A model generated the notes under the pieces. It made no database searches. It worked only from the letters and a program-made list of their open reading frames with translations, and had not been told where the DNA came from. From assembly GCA_045652765.1 (NCBI GenBank), contig JAZOLG010000046.1, positions 1 to 13,826 on the forward strand: DNA of 13,826 nucleotides, given 5' to 3'. Source of the stretch: UBA1231 sp045652765. GTDB taxonomy: Bacteria; Bacillota_I; Bacilli_A; ML615J-28; CAG-313. The translations under genes were made by a program, and so were the position numbers. The number at the start of each line of letters is the position of its first letter. Within the stretch, counting starts at the first letter, position 1. Positions 1 through 7,331 of this stretch are shown piece by piece.

Positions 1-1455
1 TGTAAATGTACGTACATTTGTTAAATCAATCTTATGTTGGTTACCATTAATATAAACGTTTTTATCGTTAACACAAATTGATCCAAGTCTTTCGCTTGTA
101 ACACTTGCAAATGTTTGTTCGCTTTGAGCTTTTAATGCAAAGTTTGGAACTAAATCGTATCCATATGTATATGCATATGCATCTGTAGTTGGTTTTTCTA
201 ATACAACGATATTAACGATTTCACCATTATAGTTTGCTGATTCTAAAGTGCTCTTTAGTTGTTCATATGTATAAACGTTAATACCTTCATTAATATTAAA
301 TGTGTAAGATACGCTAGCTTCTCTTCTACTTCCAGAATTTGAAGAAACTGTTACAGTTACTTCACCTGTTGCGACAAATGTGATTTCTTGAGTTTCAGGA
401 TTATATGTAGCAACTTCATCACCAGAATTTCCTAATGAATCTTTAAATGTAACTTCTAATTCTTCACATGCATTTTCACCTAAAATTTCTACTGGGAATT
501 TTAATGCATCTACTTTAGAATAATTATATTCAAAACCAACTCTATCTGCAAATACATCATGAAGTTGTAATGCTGTTGGAGGAACGATAACATTTACAAT
601 AGCTTCTTGTGAATAATTTGTTCCTTCAATTGTTGCACGAACTGTAGCTTGACCATGACCTATAGCATTAAATGAACATACATTCTCATCATAATTAACT
701 TCTAAAAATTCAGAACCATCAATTACTTCGAAAATAACTTTTTTATCAGTTACTAGATTAACTTCAGAATCAAAAATAGAAGCCTTTAATAATACTTGAT
801 TACCGCTAAATTTATCAACTGTTAATTCGTTACTTGATAAGCTGATAAATAATCTTTCACTCTTACCGCTAATTACTTTAAATTCTAATACATTACTTTC
901 AACTGATCCAGATACAGCTTTAACTTTAATAATTGTATCAACAGCAGCATTTTGGCTAACTACTAATAAGTTATTAACCATTGAACAAGCATCTTGACCT
1001 TCAACAACTACATATTTAACATCCTCAACTTTTGCATCATTTGGATTTAAAGTTGTTTTAATTACAATACTGTTTCCAACAACTATGTCACTATTTTCTG
1101 CTGATAATGTAATTGATTCTAATTTCTTTACAATTTTAACAGTTACAACATTAGAATTTTTTTCTTCTGTTTTACTAATTACTTTAATTTCGCTTCCAGC
1201 AGCAGCATCAGATTTAACTGTTAATAAACCTTCATTATTAATTTCAGCATATTGATTTCCTTCTGTTACTTCATAACTTACTGCTACATCAACTTGATCA
1301 CCAATAAATTCTGTTGTAAATTGAACAGTTTCACCTGCATAAACTTCTTCTTTATTAGCTTTTAAGTTAAGTGAATAATTAGCAGGTTGTGAACATGCAT
1401 AAATTCCTAATGTTAAAACAAATAAAATTAACACAAAACTAATTTTTTTAATCAT
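1..1455 (-). CDS. Large Ig-like-domain lipoprotein, C-terminus beyond window
   Basis: The frame is open from an ATG at 1455 to the left edge, giving 485 visible residues, so the C-terminus is missing. An AAGGAG sits 8 nt before the ATG. Residues 1-20 form a Lys-start hydrophobic signal, and I-Y-A-C at 18-21 is a plausible (slightly atypical) lipobox, so Cys21 would be lipidated and the rest extracellular. Three Big_2-like beta-sandwich repeats are visible at about 27-110, 111-196 and 200-292, each with the pattern 'hydrophobic-x-L/V-x-V-G-x-x-V' and a closing beta strand. A more divergent segment follows at 295-390. From about 393 the pattern changes to VYTYEQLKSTLE, then INGNQHKIDL, which resembles the entry of right-handed beta-helix proteins; that is inference. 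It is the last visible gene of the operon, 24 nt after its Ig-like neighbour. Specific function (adhesion or surface binding) is not shown by the sequence. Confidence 0.85.
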   Translation of the reverse strand, partial: MIKKISFVLILFVLTLGIYACSQPANYSLNLKANKEEVYAGETVQFTTEFIGDQVDVAVSYEVTEGNQYAEINNEGLLTVKSDAAAGSEIKVISKTEEKNSNVVTVKIVKKLESITLSAENSDIVVGNSIVIKTTLNPNDAKVEDVKYVVVEGQDACSMVNNLLVVSQNAAVDTIIKVKAVSGSVESNVLEFKVISGKSERLFISLSSNELTVDKFSGNQVLLKASIFDSEVNLVTDKKVIFEVIDGSEFLEVNYDENVCSFNAIGHGQATVRATIEGTNYSQEAIVNVIVPPTALQLHDVFADRVGFEYNYSKVDALKFPVEILGENACEELEVTFKDSLGNSGDEVATYNPETQEITFVATGEVTVTVSSNSGSRREASVSYTFNINEGINVYTYEQLKSTLESANYNGEIVNIVVLEKPTTDAYAYTYGYDLVPNFALKAQSEQTFASVTSERLGSICVNDKNVYINGNQHKIDLTNVRTFT

Positions 1456-1479
1456 TTTCTTTTCTCCTTTTTTATTTTT

Positions 1480-2421
1480 TTATTGAACTAATAATGTAAC
1501 CGAAACTGATATACCACTACCATCATTTAAAGTGGCTTTGATAGTTAAAATTACAGTTTGATTAACAACTATCATACCCGTTGCCGAGTCATATGTATAT
1601 GTTCCATTTGCACCTCTAACGTCAATCACAATATTTTCAGGATTTACAATAGTTGAATCATAAATTAAATAATTTTTTATATTAAATTCCTTAATACTTG
1701 TTTTATACCCTGAACCTGATTTTTCAAAATTAGTATCATGACTAAAATCAAATCCTAATTTTGGTTTGTCATTATCTACTATTATTTCACAAGTATCTAT
1801 TAATCCGCCATCATCAGTAGTTACTGTAATTATGACTCTACCTGGCGCTCTAGCAACTAATGTTCCATCTCTAGAATCAACAAAAACAATGTTTTCATCA
1901 GATGATGACCATGTTACTTTCTTATTAATAACAGTTACTGGTAAAATTTCATAATCTAATTTTATAGTCTCACCAACCGACATTTTTCCTGTTTCAAAAT
2001 CATTATCATTAGAATCTGTAATACGAACTGATTCTATTACGGATTTGGATACTACAACAGTTATACGATCAGTTATACCTTTTTCTTCCGTTTTAACAAC
2101 AATAAATGCTGTTCCTGCTTTGTCCTTAGTGGTTACTAATCCATTTTGATCTACAGTACAAATACTTTCATCACTAGATGTATATATAACCTTTTTATTA
2201 GATGCAAGTTCAGGATAGACTTTTGCAATTAATTGATATGTGTCTCCTACATTTAAAGATAAAACATATTTATCTGATAATGGATTTTCTGTTTTATCGA
2301 CAAACATTACTTTTTCAACACTAATATGTGACACTTCTGAAAATACTCTTCCTGCAAACGAAATAACAACTATCAAAAATATCGGTAGAACAGCTAATAA
2401 AATAATTACTATTTTTTTCAT
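1480..2421 (-). CDS. Membrane-anchored protein with two Big_2-type Ig-like domains
   Basis: Encodes 313 residues. Residues 4-26 are a hydrophobic N-terminal segment without a lipobox Cys, so it is an uncleaved anchor or a signal peptide, with the remainder outside the cell. Two Ig-like repeats are clear: about 33-124 (LNVGDTYQLIAKVYP, YTSSDESICTVDQNGLVT, then AGTAFIVVKT) and about 128-217 (MSVGETIKLDYEILP, VTWSSSDENIVFVD, then PGRVIITVTT). The 'W/Y-x-S-S-D-E' and 'G-x-V/L-x-A/T' signatures are typical of Big_2 domains. Residues 221-313 form a third, unrecognised beta-rich region. The start is set by AGGTGA 4 nt before the ATG. It lies 8 nt after the permease stop and 24 nt before the lipoprotein, so the genes should be co-transcribed. 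The repeats resemble those of the downstream lipoprotein (KTEEK motifs in both), suggesting duplication. Role unknown; surface binding or cell-envelope structure is a guess from the fold. Confidence 0.88.
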   Translation of the reverse strand: MKKIVIILLAVLPIFLIVVISFAGRVFSEVSHISVEKVMFVDKTENPLSDKYVLSLNVGDTYQLIAKVYPELASNKKVIYTSSDESICTVDQNGLVTTKDKAGTAFIVVKTEEKGITDRITVVVSKSVIESVRITDSNDNDFETGKMSVGETIKLDYEILPVTVINKKVTWSSSDENIVFVDSRDGTLVARAPGRVIITVTTDDGGLIDTCEIIVDNDKPKLGFDFSHDTNFEKSGSGYKTSIKEFNIKNYLIYDSTIVNPENIVIDVRGANGTYTYDSATGMIVVNQTVILTIKATLNDGSGISVSVTLLVQ

Positions 2422-2429
2422 ATGTTCAC

Positions 2430-4028
2430 CTACATTTCTATCTTGTCATATTGCATGTGAATACGCAATATTAACATATATATTCTATAAATACCAAATG
2501 CAATAGCCGCAATTAATAAAATGATGTATGGTAAAACAGTCATTTCTTTAAACGCAAAGCCAATAACAATAAGACCCATTATAATTCCAATTGCTAATCC
2601 AACGATGGTACTTTTAACTGTATTTTTTTGCATTGCAGAATTATCTTCATTTCCTTGATAATTCAATATTGGTGTTTTAATATCCATATCTAAACTCATA
2701 GCAATATGACCAATAGATGCAAATATTACTGCAAAGCTACCAAGAATAACTTGCAATGGATTTTGGTATATGAAGGAAATACACATTGTAACTAAAACTG
2801 CACCTACTGTAAATATTGCATTAAATACAAATTTTGCACTAATTTGTGTGTAGTAATTTACAGGGACAATTTTTGAAATATAGAAATTTCCTCCATCTCT
2901 TGAAATAGATGATGCAGAAATAATATTCGAAAGCATAGCTAGTATCGCAACAATCATTAAGTGCGAACCAGCAATCATATTTTGTCCTGCAGTGTTTACT
3001 GAAATCGTAAGTAGCAATTTATCATATGATAATACGATAAATGGCATTAATAACGTAAACAAGAAATATTCGAAAACATTTCCTGGAGATCTGAAAACAC
3101 ATTTTATTTCCTTTAACAAAAGTGACACAAAAGGTGATCTTTGAACATAATCTTTTTTGGCATCAATTTTAAATGTGTTTTCTAAATTGCTCATTGCAAT
3201 TTTAAAATAAAGTGGTCTAATAAATAAAATCGTTAAAACCATAATTGCTTGACAACCAACAAAATAAATAAATATCCATCCCCAGCTGTCAAATGTTTTC
3301 ATAGCCATTGCAAGTTGCTTATACAGTGGTAATGCGCCACCAACTTTAGCAACTACTGCCTCTATTTGATTAATTGTTTCGATCTGTTTTGTTGCAATAT
3401 CAAATCCACCGGCAATTTTTCCAAGTAGTCCTACATATAATGTAAGAATTGATGCAACTGCTGCTAGTAATAAACCAACAGATAAATACATATGTTTCTT
3501 TAAAAATTTTAATACCATCATTACAGGTATACTTAAGAATGACGCAAGTACAATAGGTAATAACGGTAATACAATAATATAAATTGGGATACATAAATAA
3601 AATGATAATCCCATATTACCAAATATACCAAGAGATAGGAATAAAGGTATTGCTATCGTTGATGTAATTGATAATTCATGAAAATAAATCATTAATATTT
3701 TCGACATAAATAATTGATTTGGAGTTATTGGTAGACCCATCAACATTTCATTGTCTTTACTTAAATATAAATTTGTTATAACACTTCCGATACCAAATAT
3801 TAAAGATATGATTTGTAGTGCCAACAATACAATTGCTAAAAACTCAACTGTAATATCGAATCCCAGTCCAACAAGTCCCATTGTTAAATATCCAATGCCA
3901 AGAATCAACACAACTAGTAATAATACTCTTTTGAGTATTGAAATCAACATCTTTTTTACAGATTTTGTTTTTAAAATATCGGTTTTATTATCAATTTGAA
4001 GACGCAATAATTTTATAATTGTATGCAT
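2430..4028 (-). CDS. ABC-2-type exporter permease, ~12 TM segments
   Basis: Encodes 532 residues with about twelve hydrophobic segments spread over the whole length (roughly 34-50, 60-82, 108-130, 138-168, 180-205, 250-272, 318-342, 353-375, 395-420, 424-445, 474-494, 499-522). The stretch around 88-105 (LSKDNEMLMGLPITPNQLF) is the cytoplasmic 'D/N-E-x-L-x-x-L-P-I' motif common in large ABC-2 permeases of Firmicutes, where it is thought to contact the ATPase. A second copy of the general layout after residue 270 suggests two fused six-helix halves. Its ATG overlaps the ATPase stop as TAATG, and GAGG lies 7 nt upstream, so translation is coupled and the two proteins should form one transporter. 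Cargo cannot be read from sequence; the neighbouring Ig-like surface proteins and TMEM164-like protein hint at a cell-envelope substrate (inference). Confidence 0.88.
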   Translation of the reverse strand: MHTIIKLLRLQIDNKTDILKTKSVKKMLISILKRVLLLVVLILGIGYLTMGLVGLGFDITVEFLAIVLLALQIISLIFGIGSVITNLYLSKDNEMLMGLPITPNQLFMSKILMIYFHELSITSTIAIPLFLSLGIFGNMGLSFYLCIPIYIIVLPLLPIVLASFLSIPVMMVLKFLKKHMYLSVGLLLAAVASILTLYVGLLGKIAGGFDIATKQIETINQIEAVVAKVGGALPLYKQLAMAMKTFDSWGWIFIYFVGCQAIMVLTILFIRPLYFKIAMSNLENTFKIDAKKDYVQRSPFVSLLLKEIKCVFRSPGNVFEYFLFTLLMPFIVLSYDKLLLTISVNTAGQNMIAGSHLMIVAILAMLSNIISASSISRDGGNFYISKIVPVNYYTQISAKFVFNAIFTVGAVLVTMCISFIYQNPLQVILGSFAVIFASIGHIAMSLDMDIKTPILNYQGNEDNSAMQKNTVKSTIVGLAIGIIMGLIVIGFAFKEMTVLPYIILLIAAIAFGIYRIYMLILRIHMQYDKIEM

Positions 4029-4765
4029 TATGATTCCTCAATCTCTTCAGCGCCATAAATAACATTCATAAATAAGTCTTCTAATGATTCATCTTTTTCT
4101 TTAAGTTCTTTTAAATCGTATACACCTTGTAATTTGCCTTTTTTAATGATGCAGCATCTATCACATAGATTTTCTACAACATCTAAGATATGTGATGAGA
4201 AAAATACAGTGTTACCTGCATCGGCATGTTTTCTCATTACTTTTTTTAATTGATACGCACTTTGGGGATCTAAACCAGTAAGTGGTTCGTCTAATACCCA
4301 AAGTTTTGGATTGTGAGCAAGTGCCGCAATAACTGAAACCTTTTGTTTCATCCCATGAGAATAGCTCTTAATTGGTTGATCAATGAAAGTTTCTAATTTA
4401 AAAATCTTTGTTAATTCCTCACAACGTTCTTTTGCAAGTTTCATATCAGCATTATACAAACTAGCCATATGATTTACATATTCACGTCCTGTAAGTCTTT
4501 CAAATACTGCATGGTTATCAGATACATAACCTATATGTTTTTTCGCATGTAATGGGTCAAGTTTAATAGAAATACCATCAATTAAAATATCGCCTTCTTG
4601 AAAAGGATATATTCCAACTAAACTCTTAATAGTTGTACTTTTCCCTGCTCCATTAGGTCCTAAAAATCCAAATACCTCACCAGGATTTAATTTTAAACTC
4701 AGATTATCAACTGCTTTAACTTCTGAGTTCCCATATCTTTTTGTTAAATTTTTTATCTCTAACAT
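4028..4765 (-). CDS. ABC transporter ATP-binding protein (ABC-2/CcmA type)
   Basis: Single nucleotide-binding domain that powers the permease encoded next to it. Numbered from the upstream ATG at 4771: Walker A GPNGAGKST at 39-46, signature YSHGMKQK at 137-144 (the SxGMKQ variant of LSGGQ), Walker B LWVLDEP at 157-163, D-loop GLD at 166-168, and the H-switch in SSHIL near 193. The Q-loop position reads GYVSDNHAVFERLTGREY, with Asp-Asn where Gln is usual; this variant is common in ABC-2 drug/lipid exporter ATPases. Two in-frame starts are possible: 4771, only 2 nt after GAGGG, or 4765, 8 nt after it. I chose 4765 because spacing is normal and MLEIKNLTKRYG is the usual family N-terminus. The gene follows the TMEM164-like gene by a few bases and overlaps the permease start, so the three are translationally linked. 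Confidence 0.93.
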   Translation of the reverse strand: MLEIKNLTKRYGNSEVKAVDNLSLKLNPGEVFGFLGPNGAGKSTTIKSLVGIYPFQEGDILIDGISIKLDPLHAKKHIGYVSDNHAVFERLTGREYVNHMASLYNADMKLAKERCEELTKIFKLETFIDQPIKSYSHGMKQKVSVIAALAHNPKLWVLDEPLTGLDPQSAYQLKKVMRKHADAGNTVFFSSHILDVVENLCDRCCIIKKGKLQGVYDLKELKEKDESLEDLFMNVIYGAEEIEES

Positions 4766-4777
4766 ATTCATTTCCCT

Positions 4778-6190
4778 CTATTCCGGATATTCTCTTAATG
4801 ACTTTGATTTTTTTCCTGTAACTTTTTCGTATAAATCAATACGAGCTTTTCTTAATTCAAAATGATCATCGTTCATCGCAAATAATTTTTGAGTCAACCA
4901 ATACCATACAAAACAAAGTAGTAAGAATGAAACAAAAATAATTAGCATTAATAATGGGTAGAAAGCAAAACCATTTACTACAATTGGGAATTTATCTACA
5001 AATTTAATAAATGGTACATACGATGTTGCTTTATCCAAACTAAATAAATAAAAATAATTTACTCTATTTAAATCTGTTGTGCCATATGCATTTAGTAAAA
5101 CTCCTGCTGTTAAACAGAAAGCAAAATATAAAACAAATCCTACAAACATATGTTTTAATGCTTTTTTATCAACTCTTGGGAATAAGCGTAATGCTGCACA
5201 AAGAACAGGAATAATAAATACTAACATGTGTTCAAACATATAGTGCATATTCCAAAATCCCAATGGGCCATCATTTAAATCAGGTGCCAAAATCGCAATT
5301 AAAGTACCAACCATATTTACGATATAGCAAAAATTAAATAGTTTCTTACTTTTGAATATCATTGCAATCATATAAAAGTAGGCAGCCATATTACAAAGTT
5401 GAATTGGCAGTCTTGGAATACTAAATCCTTGTAAATAAAGTGAATCATAATGATAGAATAATACTAATGTTAAAAATAACACTAATTGATATCTTGTATC
5501 ATACTCTTTGAATCTAAAGAAGTAATACAACACGATAGTTTCAATCGCAATAATGATCATCCATGGAATATGAATCCCAACTCCAGTATAACCAAGTAAT
5601 GATTGTGGAATATATACCGGCATAACTTGTAATAAAATTAACGGAATACCTACGAAGAAATAAATTAATTCTTTTTTATCTTTGACATTCAGAACATGTT
5701 TTTCTTTAATTTGTAATACAATAGGAATTGCTATCGCAAGCACTAATTCTAAAATAAAGTAAGCATATCTAATCCATGGCACAAGTTTTAATCCAGGTCC
5801 TTCTGGTGATAAGAAATAAGCCATATAATCATTAAAGAAAATTGCAGAAAGAATTGCAAAAGGTAAGAATATATAACTTGAAATATTTCTAAAGAAGCGA
5901 TTCTTAAAAAATACTGCCATTGGTAATACAGAATACCCTATGTAATAACCCCATCTGATAATACTTTGTAATACATCTTTTCGATCATAATATACGTAAT
6001 TAAAGTATCCTCCTCTAATAACGTAAATAAATGAATCAGACAACATAAATCTAAAAAATCCTAAAACACAAAAAACAGCTGTTAATATTTTAAGAAACTT
6101 TGAGTAAGATTGTTCTGACTTATTTTTAAAAATCATTAAGATCAATACTATTGCTAAAAGTGCACTAATTAATGTAATTGCTTGATACAT
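4778..6190 (-). CDS. TMEM164/YwaF-like polytopic membrane protein
   Basis: Encodes 470 residues with about a dozen hydrophobic segments. The C-terminal half carries the TMEM164/YwaF signature: LPIQLCN at 261-267, then FNFCYIVNMVGTLIAILAPDL at about 285-305, then MHYMFEHM at 315-322. In the human relative TMEM164 a conserved Cys is reported as the acyl-transfer residue of a phospholipid acyltransferase; Cys266 with His316/His321 would be the corresponding candidates here. That match is family knowledge plus inference, not proof of activity. The first ~220 residues form an additional membrane region with no motif I recognise, making it longer than the ~230-aa YwaF proteins. The C-terminal ~35 residues are charged and likely cytoplasmic. 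It has the strongest ribosome site of the window, AAGGAGGT 6 nt before the ATG, and is the first gene of the five-gene operon, directly behind its promoter and 5'-UTR palindrome. Confidence 0.82.
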   Translation of the reverse strand: MYQAITLISALLAIVLILMIFKNKSEQSYSKFLKILTAVFCVLGFFRFMLSDSFIYVIRGGYFNYVYYDRKDVLQSIIRWGYYIGYSVLPMAVFFKNRFFRNISSYIFLPFAILSAIFFNDYMAYFLSPEGPGLKLVPWIRYAYFILELVLAIAIPIVLQIKEKHVLNVKDKKELIYFFVGIPLILLQVMPVYIPQSLLGYTGVGIHIPWMIIIAIETIVLYYFFRFKEYDTRYQLVLFLTLVLFYHYDSLYLQGFSIPRLPIQLCNMAAYFYMIAMIFKSKKLFNFCYIVNMVGTLIAILAPDLNDGPLGFWNMHYMFEHMLVFIIPVLCAALRLFPRVDKKALKHMFVGFVLYFAFCLTAGVLLNAYGTTDLNRVNYFYLFSLDKATSYVPFIKFVDKFPIVVNGFAFYPLLMLIIFVSFLLLCFVWYWLTQKLFAMNDDHFELRKARIDLYEKVTGKKSKSLREYPE

Positions 6191-6225
6191 TTTAGTACCT
6201 CCTTCATTATTTGTTACTTATTTTT

Positions 6226-6241
6226 GGATAGACTACTATCC
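6226..6241. promoter_or_regulatory. Perfect inverted repeat in the 5' UTR of the five-gene operon
   Basis: GGATAG and CTATCC flank a 4-nt spacer. The repeat lies about 10 nt downstream of the expected transcription start and about 35 nt before the ATG of the TMEM164-like gene. It could be an operator for a dimeric repressor or a short RNA hairpin in the leader. There is no U-tract after it on the minus strand, so it is not a terminator. No copy is seen at the other promoters in the window. Confidence 0.5.
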
Positions 6242-6257
6242 TCGATTTTACATGAAT

Positions 6258-6286
6258 ATTCTATCACAAATCAACTTTTTGGTCAA
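6258..6286 (-). promoter_or_regulatory. Sigma-A-type promoter of the TMEM164-like/ABC/Ig-like operon
   Basis: On the minus strand, -35 TTGACC (6281-6286) and -10 TAGAAT (6258-6263) are separated by exactly 17 nt, with a TG-A extended -10 just upstream. Transcription should start near 6251, giving a ~60-nt leader before the ATG at 6190. It lies downstream of the DUF951 terminator, so the five-gene operon is an independent unit. Confidence 0.8.
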
Positions 6287-6364
6287 TATTCTCATTATTA
6301 AAATGCATTTTAAGTTAACTAGAATGCATAAAATATTATTTTTACTATATGATTATTTCCTAAT

Positions 6365-6398
6365 AAAAAAAGCAAGAAACATTTATTTCTTGCTTTTT
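6365..6398 (-). terminator. Rho-independent terminator of the mnmG-rsmG-parA-DUF951 operon
   Basis: A 13-bp perfect stem (6367-6379 with 6386-6398) around a 6-nt loop ends in a T-run on the minus strand. The first arm is the Lys-rich last codons of the DUF951 gene, and its stop codon (6383-6385) sits in the loop, so coding sequence and terminator overlap. The stem is bounded by A and T runs on both sides and could also work on the plus strand. Confidence 0.85.
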
Positions 6399-6568
6399 AA
6401 TCTTTTATATACATCAAGTCGAGTAATCATTATTTGTCTGTTACATGTTGTGCATTCAAGTTTAAAGTCAATTCCGATTCTCAAAACCTTCCAATCGGAT
6501 CCTCCACAAGGATGGTTCTTCTTAAAAGTAAGAATATCTCCTACTTGAATATTTTTATAATCATTCAT
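6383..6568 (-). CDS. DUF951 family small protein (YyzM-like)
   Basis: Encodes 61 residues. The family pattern is clear: 'V-G-D-x-x-x-x-K-K-x-H-P-C-G' at 9-22, W26, 'R-I-G-x-D' at 30-34 and C-T-T-C-N-R at 39-44. His19, Cys21, Cys39 and Cys42 look like a zinc site (inference). The family has no established function; in Bacillus the equivalent gene, yyzM, lies just upstream of ychF near the origin. A TTG at 6583 in frame is possible, but the ATG at 6568 has GAGGG 8 nt upstream and gives the usual family N-terminus, so I chose it. That ATG lies inside the end of parA (8-nt overlap, ATGAATGA), implying coupled translation. It is the last gene of its operon; the C-terminal KSKK is encoded by one arm of the terminator. 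Confidence 0.9.
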   Translation of the reverse strand: MNDYKNIQVGDILTFKKNHPCGGSDWKVLRIGIDFKLECTTCNRQIMITRLDVYKRLKSKK

Positions 6569-7322
6569 TATTTCTTCCCTCAATGATCTCTTTTGCTAAA
6601 TCTCTATATTCTTTAGATCCGCGAGAATTGTACGAAAATTGAATAACACTTTTGCCATACATTGGGGCTTCTTGAATATGACTTGAAACACTAATTATTG
6701 TATTAAACGTTTTAAATGGAAATTCAAATTTAACTTTTTCAACAATGTTATAACCTATTGTATTCCGGTTATCCAGTTTAGTTAATAATATGCCTTCTAT
6801 TTCTATTGGTTTGACTTTCTGAATTTCATCTATTTTGTTAATCATTTGAGTTAAAGCATCATACGCATAAAAACTACATTCAACAGGAATGATAACTGAA
6901 TCACTAGCAAACAAAGCATTATCAATAATAATACCTAAAGCAGGTGGACAATCAATTAAAATATAATCATATCGTTCTTTCAAAGCAGCTAATTTTCTAC
7001 TTAATAACAATTCTTTTTCTTCGATGTTTTGAATCATTTGTTCAAAATTTGCAATCTTTAACGAAGCTGGTATTAAATCTAAATAATTATCATCTGTCTT
7101 CATAATATATGTATTTGTGTCATCTTCTAAAAGAAAATCAACTATGTCTTTTTGGACATCTTCTCTGTTAATCCCTAGAGTAATTGTTGCGTTTGCTTGT
7201 TGGTCAAAATCAACGATTAAGATTTTTTTATTATTTAAAGCTAGTGCTGAACCAAGATTAATAGTTGTCGTAGTTTTTCCAACTCCACCTTTTTGGTTCA
7301 CAATCGATATAACTTTTGCCAT
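6561..7322 (-). CDS. parA: ParA/Soj-family chromosome partitioning ATPase
   Basis: Encodes 253 residues, the same length as Bacillus Soj. It is a deviant Walker ATPase: KGGVGKTT at 11-18 with signature Lys11, Walker A' DFDQQANAT at 38-46 (Asp40 corresponding to the hydrolysis Asp) and IDCPPALG at 123-130. The C-terminal EAPMYGK (218-224) and NSRGSKEYRDLAKE (232-245) are typical Soj features. In Soj, ATP-bound dimers coat DNA through Arg189 and Arg218 and are driven by ParB. Arg186 here matches the first, but the second falls in SSHIQEAP, where the usual RNVRLSEAP motif is lost and His215 replaces Arg. No parB lies beside it, although that is the usual place. AGGAG 6 nt before the ATG overlaps the rsmG stop region; the intergenic gap is 9 nt. 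Its stop is TGA, showing the standard code. Assignment to ParA is firm; its partner and DNA-binding mode are open. Confidence 0.93.
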   Translation of the reverse strand: MAKVISIVNQKGGVGKTTTTINLGSALALNNKKILIVDFDQQANATITLGINREDVQKDIVDFLLEDDTNTYIMKTDDNYLDLIPASLKIANFEQMIQNIEEKELLLSRKLAALKERYDYILIDCPPALGIIIDNALFASDSVIIPVECSFYAYDALTQMINKIDEIQKVKPIEIEGILLTKLDNRNTIGYNIVEKVKFEFPFKTFNTIISVSSHIQEAPMYGKSVIQFSYNSRGSKEYRDLAKEIIEGRNNE

Positions 7323-7331
7323 TTGATACTC

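Noticed and set aside
130..190. Short TATGCATATGC-like repeat near the left edge
   Set aside because: It encodes the Tyr/Ala-rich stretch of the lipoprotein and is explained by codon use; not a repeat array.
2240..2506. Plus-strand open frame across the junction of the Ig-like and permease genes
   Set aside because: It is antisense to two well-supported genes and has no family-like motif.
6191..6250. Riboswitch or T-box in the leader of the TMEM164-like gene
   Set aside because: The ~60-nt leader is too short and has only the small palindrome, with no T-box sequence or terminator/antiterminator pair.
6252..6548. Plus-strand open frame of 98 codons
   Set aside because: It runs antisense through the DUF951 gene, its terminator and the operon promoter; composition is typical of random AT-rich frames.
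6569..6583. Upstream TTG start for the DUF951 protein
   Set aside because: It would place the start well inside parA without a ribosome site; the ATG at 6568 has one at normal spacing and matches the family N-terminus.
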